From contig SEAD01000034.1 in NCBI GenBank assembly GCA_004173355.1, positions 1 to 37,072 of the forward strand: a stretch of DNA of 37,072 nucleotides, read 5' to 3'. The number at the start of each line of letters is the position of its first letter. Positions within the stretch are counted from its first letter, which is position 1. Origin of the DNA: Chitinophagaceae bacterium (GTDB taxonomy: Bacteria; Bacteroidota; Bacteroidia; Chitinophagales; Chitinophagaceae). The notes beneath the pieces are model-generated. The model searched no databases. It was not told where the DNA came from and saw only the letters and a list, made by a program, of their open reading frames with translations. Shown here piece by piece: positions 16,367 to 25,000 of this stretch. Made by a program: the position numbers and the translations under genes.

Positions 16367-18712
16367 ATGCAGGATTACTTAACAGGACTGAATGAACGGC
16401 AGAGGGAAGCGGTGTTACATATCAATGGTCCGCTGATGATTATTGCGGGTGCCGGCAGTGGAAAAACAAAAGTGCTCACTACGCGTATCACCCACCTGAT
16501 GGCCAGTGGTGTTGATTCCTTCAACATACTTGCGCTTACATTTACCAACAAGGCGGCGAAGGAAATGAAGGAGCGTGTGGAACGGATCCTGGGTAATAAC
16601 GAAGCACGCAATCTTTATATCGGCACCTTCCACAGTGTGTTTGCGCGGATCCTTCGCAGCGAAGCCACTAAAATCGGTTACCCCGCCAACTTTACCATCT
16701 ATGATACGGATGATGCAAAGAGTGTGGTGAAGACGGTGATCAACGAACTCCAGCTTGATGACAAACATTATAAACCCAACCAGGTTTACAACCGGATTTC
16801 CGCAGCAAAGAATGCCCTGGTAGGACCTGCCGAGTATGCCAATGATTACGGGCTGCAACAGGAAGACATGCGGGCCAACCGTCCTGCGATGGCGCAGATC
16901 TTTGATGCCTATGTAAAAAAATGTTTCCGGAACGGGGCGATGGATTTTGATGACCTGCTGCTGAAGTTTTATGAGCTGCTCCGCACGATCCCCGAAAGCC
17001 TCAGCAAATACCAGAAGAAATTCAAATACATCCTGATCGACGAGTACCAGGATACCAACCCTGCCCAGTACGAGATCATCAAACTCCTGGGAGCCATGCA
17101 TGAAAACGTGTGTGTGGTGGGAGACGATGCACAAAGTATCTATTCCTTCCGCGGGGCCACTATTGAAAACATCTTGCAGTTCCAGAAGGATTACGATGAA
17201 GTGAAGGTGGTTAAACTGGAACAGAATTACAGGAGTACGAAAAGTATTATCCATGTTGCCAATACTATCATCGGCAACAATAAAGGCCAGATCGAGAAAA
17301 AACTTTTTACCGATAACGACGAAGGTGAAAAAATCAAACTGGTGCGGACGCCTTCAGACAATGACGAGGGCAAGTTTGTGGCTGACACCATCCAGGAACA
17401 GAAGCTCCGCAACCATTATAACAACAAGGATTTTGCTATCCTCTACCGTACCAATGCCCAGAGCCGCGCGTTTGAAGAGAGCCTCCGCCGGATGGGAATA
17501 GCCTACACGATTTTTGGTGGTATGAGTTTTTACCAGCGCAAGGAAATCAAGGATATGGTGGCCTACCTGCGCCTGCTGGTCAATAAAAAAGATGAAGAAG
17601 CGCTGAAGCGGATCATCAATTACCCGGGGCGCGGGATTGGCAAAACCACGATAGATAAAACGATCCTTGCGGCAAACGAGAACAACATCACGATGTGGGA
17701 AGTGCTCGAACAGGCGGAGAAATATGGTTTCCGTGCCGGCACTCTCGGGGCTATCGAGGATTTTGTACTGATGGTCCGGAGTTTTACCAGTATGCTGGAA
17801 ACGAAGAACGCTTACGAAGTGGCCTTCCATGTAGGTAAACAAACCAATATTGTAAAAGAGCTGTTTAACGATAAAAGTGCGGAAGGGGTACAGCGGTATG
17901 AGAACATCCAGGAGTTGCTCAACAGTATCAAGGAATGGACTGAAAGTCCGGACAATGAAGACGGGGAAGTGGTGGACAAAGGCCTTGGCTCTTACCTGCA
18001 GCAGATCACATTGCTGACAGATGCAGACAACAAGGATCCGAATGCCGATACAGTAAAACTGATGACCATTCACGCGGCAAAGGGCCTGGAGTTTGAATGT
18101 GTGTTTGCTGCCGGGCTTGAGGAAATGTTGTTTCCCAATGCCATGGCCATCAATACGAGGGAGGAACTCGAGGAGGAAAGGCGGTTGTTTTATGTGGTGA
18201 TTACCCGCGCAAGACAGCGGCTCTGGATCAGTTATGCCAATTCGAGATACAAGTTTGGTTCACTGGTGCAGAATGAACCCAGCCGGTTTATCGAAGAGCT
18301 CCCCGACAGTCACCTTGACCGCAGTTTCGCCGGTGCCGGTCGCAACCAGACCTCTGGTGGTTTTGGTGCATCCGCATTTGAACGCATGAATGGTGGCGGA
18401 GGATGGGGAGGAGCCAAACAGGCGGAGAAACAATACGGTCCGCCACCTGTCAAGAAGAAAGAAACACCATCTTACCTGCCCCCGAAAAGCAATCACCAGA
18501 AAACAGTGGAACATACACCATCTGCCGACTTTGTAGCCAGTGATACAAGCGGGCTGCTGGCAGGACAGAAAGTGGAACACCAGAAATTTGGTTTCGGTGA
18601 AGTGGTCAAAATGGAAGGAGCCGCGCATAATCCAATTGCAACCGTGAAGTTTGATACCAATGGTGAAAAGAAGATCATGCTGAACTATGCGAAACTGCGC
18701 ATACTGGAATAA
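16367..18712 (+). CDS. pcrA: UvrD/PcrA-type superfamily 1A DNA helicase
   Basis: 781 residues, typical length. All SF1A motifs are present: Q-motif LNERQREAV, Walker A AGAGSGKT (about 26-33), motif II DEYQD (about 225), motif III GDDAQSIYSFRGA (about 253), motif IV LEQNYRS, motif V TIHAAKGLEFECVF and motif VI EERRLFYVVITRAR. A Gly-rich linker follows (about 660-700), and a C-terminal Tudor-like domain HQKFGFGEVVKME, which in PcrA/UvrD contacts RNA polymerase. The protein unwinds DNA 3' to 5' in nucleotide excision and mismatch repair and during replication-transcription conflicts. The ATG is preceded by TAACTTGC, a possible -7 element for a leaderless transcript. An intrinsic terminator follows. 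Confidence 0.95.
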   Translation: MQDYLTGLNERQREAVLHINGPLMIIAGAGSGKTKVLTTRITHLMASGVDSFNILALTFTNKAAKEMKERVERILGNNEARNLYIGTFHSVFARILRSEATKIGYPANFTIYDTDDAKSVVKTVINELQLDDKHYKPNQVYNRISAAKNALVGPAEYANDYGLQQEDMRANRPAMAQIFDAYVKKCFRNGAMDFDDLLLKFYELLRTIPESLSKYQKKFKYILIDEYQDTNPAQYEIIKLLGAMHENVCVVGDDAQSIYSFRGATIENILQFQKDYDEVKVVKLEQNYRSTKSIIHVANTIIGNNKGQIEKKLFTDNDEGEKIKLVRTPSDNDEGKFVADTIQEQKLRNHYNNKDFAILYRTNAQSRAFEESLRRMGIAYTIFGGMSFYQRKEIKDMVAYLRLLVNKKDEEALKRIINYPGRGIGKTTIDKTILAANENNITMWEVLEQAEKYGFRAGTLGAIEDFVLMVRSFTSMLETKNAYEVAFHVGKQTNIVKELFNDKSAEGVQRYENIQELLNSIKEWTESPDNEDGEVVDKGLGSYLQQITLLTDADNKDPNADTVKLMTIHAAKGLEFECVFAAGLEEMLFPNAMAINTREELEEERRLFYVVITRARQRLWISYANSRYKFGSLVQNEPSRFIEELPDSHLDRSFAGAGRNQTSGGFGASAFERMNGGGGWGGAKQAEKQYGPPPVKKKETPSYLPPKSNHQKTVEHTPSADFVASDTSGLLAGQKVEHQKFGFGEVVKMEGAAHNPIATVKFDTNGEKKIMLNYAKLRILE

Positions 18713-18732
18713 TCATCCAATACAAATAACCC

Positions 18733-18756
18733 AACCGGCCCAGGCCGGTTTTTTTT
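18733..18756 (+). terminator. intrinsic terminator after the helicase gene
   Basis: Perfect 8-bp stem AACCGGCC/GGCCGGTT with a 2-base CA centre and an eight-T run (18749-18756), 20 bp after the stop. The loop opens by melting the inner pairs. Confidence 0.85.
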
Positions 18757-18976
18757 GTGCCCGTCGGGGTAAACACTCAGCGCAATGGATGAGTTATTAA
18801 GCCGTAAAAACATATATATAAAATCAGATACAGCGCAGCAGGTCATGGACAATACAAATGCGCGTCAGGCTTGCGATTGCCCGAACGTTAGTTATGCACA
18901 TTTCATCCATTCGGAACAGCATTTGCATAGCGTGGTCAAGCCGCATCGGGAATACTTACTACCTAAAACACGACCT

Positions 18977-19606
18977 ATGATAAACGAGAGAACGGCAGCT
19001 GGTACAACAGCAAATTATTCATTCCTTACACTCAGCACGGTTGACTGTATCGATGTATTTATCCGCCCGGTTTACAAACAGGTTGTGGTACATACCCTGA
19101 ATCATTTTATCGAGCAGAAAAAGCTCAATGTGTATGCCTGGTGTTTGATGACCAACCATCTCCAGCTTATAGTCGATACGGACGATGGTTCATCACTCAC
19201 AGCCATCGAAAAAGAATACAAACATTTCACTACGGAAAAAATACTGGAAGCGATCGATGCCGAGCCGGAAGTCCGCCGGTCATGGATGCTCTGGCATTTC
19301 AAAAATTTCCGTGACCAGCTGGTCGGCCCGGATAAATTACAGATCTGGCAGGCAGTCAGTGATTGTTCCGCCATTCCATCGCTGAATGAAGACCTGATGC
19401 TGGAACATTTCGAACATATCCACCAGGGACCGGTCCGTGAAAGGATTGTCGATTCACCGGTTGAGTACCGGTACAGTTCGGCCCGTGATTACACCGGTAT
19501 GCCGGGACTGGTCAATGTAGTAAAGCTTCCGTATATCGAGCAGCGGCTTGCTGTGTCTGAACATACCAACGGGACATTCCTTGTAAAATATGTAAGGGGC
19601 AGCTGA
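18977..19606 (+). CDS. RAYT-like Y1 transposase with both catalytic motifs altered
   Basis: 209 residues from the ATG at 18977. The frame is open back to an ATG at 18785, adding 64 residues that do not resemble the family. The layout follows REP-associated tyrosine transposases of Bacteroidota: NYSFLTLSTVDCIDVFIRPVY at the N-terminus, NVYAWCLMTNHLQLIV, SWMLWHFKNF, and IVDSPVEYRYSSARDYTG near the C-terminus. The HUH motif reads His-Leu-Gln (19157-19165) instead of His-x-His. The Tyr expected in the YIHxNPV block is His (19415-19417, HIHQGPV). Each change is a single-base step from the canonical codon. The reading frame is nevertheless intact. It is either a decaying element or a DNA-binding protein that kept its fold. 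No flanking REP palindrome was found. Confidence 0.75.
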   Translation: MINERTAAGTTANYSFLTLSTVDCIDVFIRPVYKQVVVHTLNHFIEQKKLNVYAWCLMTNHLQLIVDTDDGSSLTAIEKEYKHFTTEKILEAIDAEPEVRRSWMLWHFKNFRDQLVGPDKLQIWQAVSDCSAIPSLNEDLMLEHFEHIHQGPVRERIVDSPVEYRYSSARDYTGMPGLVNVVKLPYIEQRLAVSEHTNGTFLVKYVRGS

Positions 19607-19624
19607 CGGGGCAGTATTAGCGGT

Positions 19625-19632
19625 TATATTTG
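19625..19632 (+). promoter_or_regulatory. -7 promoter element (TATATTTG) for the GH25 gene
   Basis: Perfect TAnnTTTG match 28 bp upstream of the ATG at 19661. No -33 partner is evident. Confidence 0.45.
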
Positions 19633-19660
19633 CGCTGTATCCCAAAAGATTTACACCTTC

Positions 19661-20431
19661 ATGCCCCGCCGCCGTAAACCTGCTTTCACCCGCTGGCTTG
19701 TTATTATCTGTGTCCTTCTCCTGCTGGCAACGGGTGGCTGGTTTACCATGAAATGGCTGGCCCTCCGCAAGGCAAAGTTCACCCGCTATCCCGAATTTGG
19801 TATCAACATCCCCAATGAGTATTCAATCCATGGCATTGACGTATCGCGGTACCAGAACATCATTGCATGGGAAGAGGTTGCGAAGATGCGCGCAAGCCAG
19901 GTCCGGCTCGGCTTTGCTTTTATCAAGGCAACGGAAGGGATCGGGAATATGGATCCGCAATTCCAGCGGAACTGGAAGAAAACCCGCCAGAATGATCTCG
20001 TGCGCGGGGCGTATCATTTTTTTATCGCATCAAGGGATGGTAAAATGCAGGCGCAGAATTTTATCCGCCGGGTCGATCTTGAGACAGGCGATTTTCCCCC
20101 GGTACTGGATGTTGAACAGCGTAACGGGGTTTCCAAAGCAGTACTCCGGAAGGAAGTGAAAGCCTGGCTGGCCGCAGTGGAAGAGTACTACCAGGTGAAA
20201 CCGATCATTTACACGAATGTTGATTTTTATAACCAGAACCTCGGGGAGGAATTTGATGAGTACCCGTTGTGGGTGGCGCATTATTACCAGCAGGAACGCC
20301 CGAGGATTGGCCGCCACTGGTCGTTCTGGCAGCACAGCGATAAAGGCAATGTGAACGGGATCACTTCAAAGGTTGATTTTAATGTGTTCCGGGGTGACTC
20401 TGCTGACTTCCGGGACCTGTTGATGCCATGA
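19661..20431 (+). CDS. GH25 muramidase (lysozyme), membrane-anchored
   Basis: 256 residues. A basic N-terminus and one membrane helix (about 11-33) act as a signal anchor or uncleaved signal. The rest is a glycoside hydrolase family 25 barrel: HGIDVSRYQ with Asp60, AFIKATEG with Glu92, RGAYHFF, PVLDVE with the catalytic pair Asp150/Glu152, IIYTN and LWVAHY. The enzyme cleaves the N-acetylmuramic acid-N-acetylglucosamine bond of peptidoglycan. It could serve cell-wall turnover or competition, and no immunity gene is beside it. The last codons and stop lie inside the first unit of a 45-bp tandem repeat. Confidence 0.9.
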   Translation: MPRRRKPAFTRWLVIICVLLLLATGGWFTMKWLALRKAKFTRYPEFGINIPNEYSIHGIDVSRYQNIIAWEEVAKMRASQVRLGFAFIKATEGIGNMDPQFQRNWKKTRQNDLVRGAYHFFIASRDGKMQAQNFIRRVDLETGDFPPVLDVEQRNGVSKAVLRKEVKAWLAAVEEYYQVKPIIYTNVDFYNQNLGEEFDEYPLWVAHYYQQERPRIGRHWSFWQHSDKGNVNGITSKVDFNVFRGDSADFRDLLMP

Positions 20432-20550
20432 CCGGCTCCTCCTGAAACTACGCTACGTGGGCAGCTGATGCGATAACCGACTCCTCCCGAAACTACCTTC
20501 CATGGGCAGCTGATGCCAAGACCGGCTCCTCCCGAAACTACCCTCCGGCA
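20421..20550. repeat. three tandem copies of a 45-bp repeat overlapping the GH25 stop
   Basis: Units at 20421-20465, 20466-20510 and 20511 to about 20550. Units 1 and 2 agree at 37 of 45 positions, and unit 3 matches over its first 36 or so. The period is a multiple of three. Read in the GH25 frame each unit encodes a PAPPETT-like stretch. Unit 1 carries the gene's TGA, unit 2 a TAA at the same place, and unit 3 a sense codon there. Confidence 0.85.
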
Positions 20551-20599
20551 CGGATCATGGCCTGGCAAATAATTCCTATTTTCAGGTCTACAACCACTT

Positions 20600-21025
20600 A
20601 TGCATTTGAAACGAACCTGCCGGTACGTAATGATCACCGGAACCCTGCTCATCTGGACCGTCAAATTTATCCTTCGCCCCGTTATCGGAACAAGCGGCTT
20701 CACCTCATTTTTTCTAGGGATACTGCCAAACCTCCTCGGTTCCTTCCTGATACCGTTTGCCGCGTTCTGGTTTTTCAAGGGCAGGAACCATTTCGTTGCA
20801 AAAATTTTCCGGATCGGCGAACTGCAGGAGCTACGCTCGGTTTGTTGGATGGGCTTCGGGCTGGTGGTGATCAATGAGTTCCTCCAGCTCTATCCCCTGT
20901 TTGGCCGCACATTCGATGTGAACGACCTTCTCTTTTCCTTTATCGGAACGATTGCATCATACATGGTGTTTGCCCGGCTCATTGTATCTGCCAACGGCGA
21001 GGTATTGAAAAAGCTGCCGGTCTGA
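20600..21025 (+). CDS. VanZ-like small membrane protein
   Basis: 141 residues with four predicted membrane helices (about 8-27, 36-58, 78-96 and 108-127). The segment NEFLQ (92-96) followed by GRTFDVNDLLFSFIGT resembles the VanZ family signature, in which an acidic residue and a GRTFD-type motif sit at helix ends. VanZ-like proteins have no established biochemical role; one member gives low-level teicoplanin resistance. No glycopeptide genes are nearby. The gene follows the 45-bp repeat and probably has its own promoter, although I see none that is convincing. An internal ATG at 20630 is an alternative start. Confidence 0.7.
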   Translation: MHLKRTCRYVMITGTLLIWTVKFILRPVIGTSGFTSFFLGILPNLLGSFLIPFAAFWFFKGRNHFVAKIFRIGELQELRSVCWMGFGLVVINEFLQLYPLFGRTFDVNDLLFSFIGTIASYMVFARLIVSANGEVLKKLPV

Positions 21026-21113
21026 GCATGCGGAAAATCATACCCACTTGCATTGGAAACAGCCTTATAAACGAATAATTTTCAGGTAAATTTACGAGGC
21101 ATCCATTCGTCAT

Positions 21114-21200
21114 ATGTTTAAGAAACGCGGATGGCACGGGGCAGGCGAACCGGAAGTATTCACGGCAGAAGATTTGCAATACTGCCCGGTGACCGGCTGA
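21114..21200 (+). CDS. possible 28-residue small ORF
   Basis: ATG to TGA ORF encoding a Lys/Gly-rich start (MFKKRGWHGAG) and a polar end (EDLQYCPVTG), placed 27 bp before the lipoprotein start at 21227 and same strand. It may be a leader peptide, a remnant or chance. No homology is recognised. Sequence TAAATTTA about 25 bp upstream loosely resembles a -7 element. Confidence 0.2.
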   Translation: MFKKRGWHGAGEPEVFTAEDLQYCPVTG

Positions 21201-21226
21201 AGGTCCATTGCCTGACTAATACCTGT

Positions 21227-22060
21227 ATGCGAATATTTCCTGTACTTTTCCTGATATTGTTCCTGTCCGCAGGCTGCGGCGGTGATGACGGGCCCTTTAA
21301 CAACCCTCCGGGTTACGACCTGTCGCGACCTACGGTCATCAAGCTGCCACTGGAGCTGGATGAAATCTCGGGGCTGACTTTTTACAAAAAGGACAGCGCA
21401 TTGTTTGGGATTACGGATGAGCTTGGACTGTTATATAAAATAACACCCGGCACCCAGACCCGGGTGAACAAGTGGAAGTTCGGGGAGGCCGCCGATTACG
21501 AGGAAGTAGTGCTGGTGGACAGTACCTTCTATGTGCTGGAAAGTTCCGGCAGGATTTCAACGGTAAAGTTTGCTTCTTCCGGGGCGGCCATCCGGAAAGA
21601 CTATGATTTTCCATACGGCGGGAAAAATGAATTTGAGTCGCTGTATTACGATTCGGTCGGCAGGAAACTGGTGATGGTTTGTAAGGACTGCGAGGCGGAT
21701 AAAAAGAAAAGACTGAGTACCTATACAATTGACCCTGTGACAATGGAGTATTCGGACCAGTCGTTCGGGATCAATATAGATGAGCTGGCGAGAAAAATGA
21801 AAACGGATATATTCCGGTTCAAGCCGTCGGCAGCCAACCAGCATCCGTTGACGGGCGATATTTATATCATCTCAGCGATCAACCAGATTTTGCTGGTGAC
21901 TGACCGGGCCGGGAAGATAAAAGAGTTTTACCCGCTGGATGGCGGACTGTTCAAACAACCGGAAGGTCTTTGTTTCAATCACGAAGGCAAAATGGTTATC
22001 AGCAACGAGGCCGCCGATGTGGGTACGGCCAATATCCTGATCTATGAATTTAAAAAATGA
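21227..22060 (+). CDS. SdiA-regulated (YjiK-like) beta-propeller lipoprotein
   Basis: 277 residues from the ATG at 21227. The frame is open further upstream but the signal peptide MRIFPVLFLILFLSAGC fixes the start, with lipobox SAGC. The body matches the SdiA-regulated/YjiK type of beta-propeller: ELDEISGLTF, DELGLLYKI, DYEEVVLVDSTFYVLESSG, ANQHPLTGDIYIIS and FYPLDGGLFKQPEGLCF. These repeat a 'judge the stored information, then qualify it' propeller pattern also seen in phytase-like proteins. No catalytic residue is assigned. It is surface or periplasm anchored. The 1211-residue phosphatase/barrel gene starts 10 bp after its stop, so the four genes to 28060 are likely one operon. Confidence 0.8.
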   Translation: MRIFPVLFLILFLSAGCGGDDGPFNNPPGYDLSRPTVIKLPLELDEISGLTFYKKDSALFGITDELGLLYKITPGTQTRVNKWKFGEAADYEEVVLVDSTFYVLESSGRISTVKFASSGAAIRKDYDFPYGGKNEFESLYYDSVGRKLVMVCKDCEADKKKRLSTYTIDPVTMEYSDQSFGINIDELARKMKTDIFRFKPSAANQHPLTGDIYIISAINQILLVTDRAGKIKEFYPLDGGLFKQPEGLCFNHEGKMVISNEAADVGTANILIYEFKK

Positions 22061-22070
22061 CAAACGACCA

Positions 22071-25000
22071 ATGAGGTTAAGCCTGCTTATCGCCACCCTG
22101 TTTTCCTGTACACTGCTGCATGCCCAGAAGGATACTTTGCAATCACGGATCATCCTGGTTGGTGATGCGGGTGCGCTTGTAAAGGGACGCTCCGCGGTCA
22201 TTGATGCCATCAAAAAACAAATGCCGCTGGATAAAAAAACGACGGTACTCTTCCTTGGCGACAATCTCTACGATATCGGGCTTCCCGATATTTACCATAA
22301 GGGATATAATGAAGCAAAGGCTGCGCTTGATTCGCAAGTCACCATCGCCAGGGGCAAGGATGCAAAAGTGATAATCATCCCCGGCAACCATGACTGGAAC
22401 AATGCCGGTCCGGGAGGTGAGGAAGCCATCCAGCGGCAGCAGCAGTACGTGGATTTTTCAGGGGAGAAAAACGTAAAGTTTTATCCCGAAGGGGGATGTC
22501 CGGGCCCGGTAGAAGTAAAAATCAGCGATGACGTGGTGATGATTGTAATGGACAGCCAGTGGTGGCTGCATGCATTTGATAAGCCGGGAGTGGAATCGGA
22601 TTGCGACCAGAAGACTCCCGAACAGGTACTGGAGGAACTGGGTGACCTGCTGAATGACAACCTTGATAAACTGATTGTGTTCGCCTGTCACCACCCATTC
22701 AAGAGTAATGGTGTACATGGCGGTTATTATACCTGGAAACAACATCTCTTCCCCTTTACTGAACTCCGGCAGAATCTCTACATCCCGCTGCCGGTACTTG
22801 GCTCGATCTATCCGATTGCCCGCAGTGTGTTTGGTACCCCACAGGATATACCCCACCCCGCTTACCAGAATATGATCGCGAAGTTTGATGAAGTGCTTAA
22901 AGCACATCCGCATGTGGTGCGGGTGCATGGGCATGAGCACAACCTGCAGTGGATCCAGAATGACAGCCTCGTGCAGCTGATCAGCGGAAGCGGTTGCAAG
23001 ACGCAGCGCGTATCCGATGGCAAGGACACAAAGTATACGGCCCGTAACCTGGGTTTCGCCGTAATGGAAATCTCGACCAATAAACGCGCAAAGGCAACAT
23101 TTTATGAACTTGACTCCGATCTGGATTCAGTGAAACCAGCATACAGCGCCCAGCTGATGGAGTTCAGCCAGTTGCCCAAACTCGAAAAGAAAGACACTAC
23201 AGAAGCCCTGTTCGTCTATAAAGACCGCGCAACCGCGCCGGCAAGTCTCCAGTACCCACCCACACATGGATTGAAGAAACTGATGAACGGGACAAACTAC
23301 CGTGATGTGTGGTCCACCCCCGTTGATTTTAAGGTCTTCAATATCAAAAAAGAGAAAGGGGGGTTCAAGATTATTGGTGTGGGTGGCGGAAAGCAGACAA
23401 AGTCGCTCCAGCTCGAGGACAAGGATGGTGTTGAATGGGCATTACGAACCATTGATAAGGATCCCCAACTGACACTACCCGAGGGGCTTCGTGGCAGTTT
23501 CGCACAATCCATTGTGCAGGATATAATTTCCGCATCACATCCTTACGCGCCCCTGGCTGTTCCCGTCCTGGCCGAAGCTGCGGGTGTGACGGCTCCAAAA
23601 CCAGAGTTCTTTTATGTGCCCGATGATCCCGCGCTAGGTTATTACCGGCCGTTTTTTGCATCAAAAATATGTATGCTGGAAAAAAAGGAACTGTCGAAAG
23701 ACCTTGACAGCAAGAGCAGCGAGAAGCTGTTTAACAAAATGCGCGAGGATAACGACCAGACTATTGACCAGGCCGAGGTGCTGAATGCGCGGTTACTGGA
23801 TATGCTTGTGGGCGACTGGGACCGGCATTTCGGGCAGTGGCGCTGGATCCCGACCGACACCGGCCAGGGAAAATATTTTATACCGGTTCCCCGTGACCGC
23901 GACCAGGCTTTTTCCTGGTCAAACGGGCTGTTGGTGCGCGCAGCATCCAGGAAATTTGACATCCTGAAAGGGTTCCGGAAAAAGTTTGATGATATCGAGG
24001 AATGGAACTCCACGGCGAAGGATTTCGACCGCTACTTCATGAACCAGCTGGACAAACATACCTGGGATAGCGTGACGGCAGCATTTGTAAAAAACGTGGA
24101 CAGCGCCACTATTGTGAAAGCAGTGAAGCGTTTTCCCAAAGAGATTTATGCCATTAATGGCCAGGTGATCACGGACAAACTGGTCAACCGCCGCGCCACC
24201 CTGGAGAAGGAATCGAAGAAGTATTATGATTTCCTTTCCGAGACGGTACAGGTGCTGGGGAGCAACAAGAATGAATTTTTCCGGTTGTCAGCCGATGACA
24301 AGGGTAACCCGAAACTGGAAGTGTATGCCTATAAAGACAACAGTGACACGAGTTTCCTGATGTACCAGCGTGTGTTTGACCCAAAGGTCACCACTGAGCT
24401 GCGGCTTTATGGCTTCGGGGGGGACGATATGTTCCGGATTGAGGAAGCAGTCAAGGGAAAAATGAAAGTGCGGATGATTGGTGGACGTGGGGAAGACAGT
24501 TTTGTGGTGAAGAGTGCTGTGCGAGCCTATCTCTACGACAACACCAACGAGAAGGCCGGCGTTGTGAAGGGCCGCCGCACACATAACAAGCTGTCGAAAG
24601 ACTCGGATGTAAATAGATTCGTACGGGACAATTACAAATATTCCAGTTTCAACTATCCCACGCTGGCGCTGGGTTATAACGGGGTGGATGGGGTGTTTGT
24701 GGGCACAGGTTTCAGTATACGCACCCATGGATTCCGCAAGGAGCCATTTGCCGCAGAGCATAAGTTTGCCGGATTATTTGCTGTAGGACAGCAGGCGCAC
24801 ACCGTGAAGTACTCGGGTGAGTTTATCAAGGTGATCGGGAAAAATGATGTGCTGGTAAATGCGCGGTATTCCAATCCCGGGCTGAACTTCTTTTTTGGTT
24901 TTGGGAACAAAACGAAAATCGCCGATGGCCGCGACGGTGATGATTACCGTGTGAGGTATAATTATGTGGAAGGGGATGTGCTGATCAGGAACCGCGTAGC

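Noticed and set aside
20421-20550. 45-bp repeats as a CRISPR array
   Set aside because: The units are contiguous with no unique spacers, only three copies, and no cas genes are present.
20284-20874. 196-residue minus-strand ORF with 15-residue repeats (VVSGGAG-like)
   Set aside because: The repeats only reflect the 45-bp DNA repeat; the ORF overlaps the GH25 and VanZ-like genes, which have better support.
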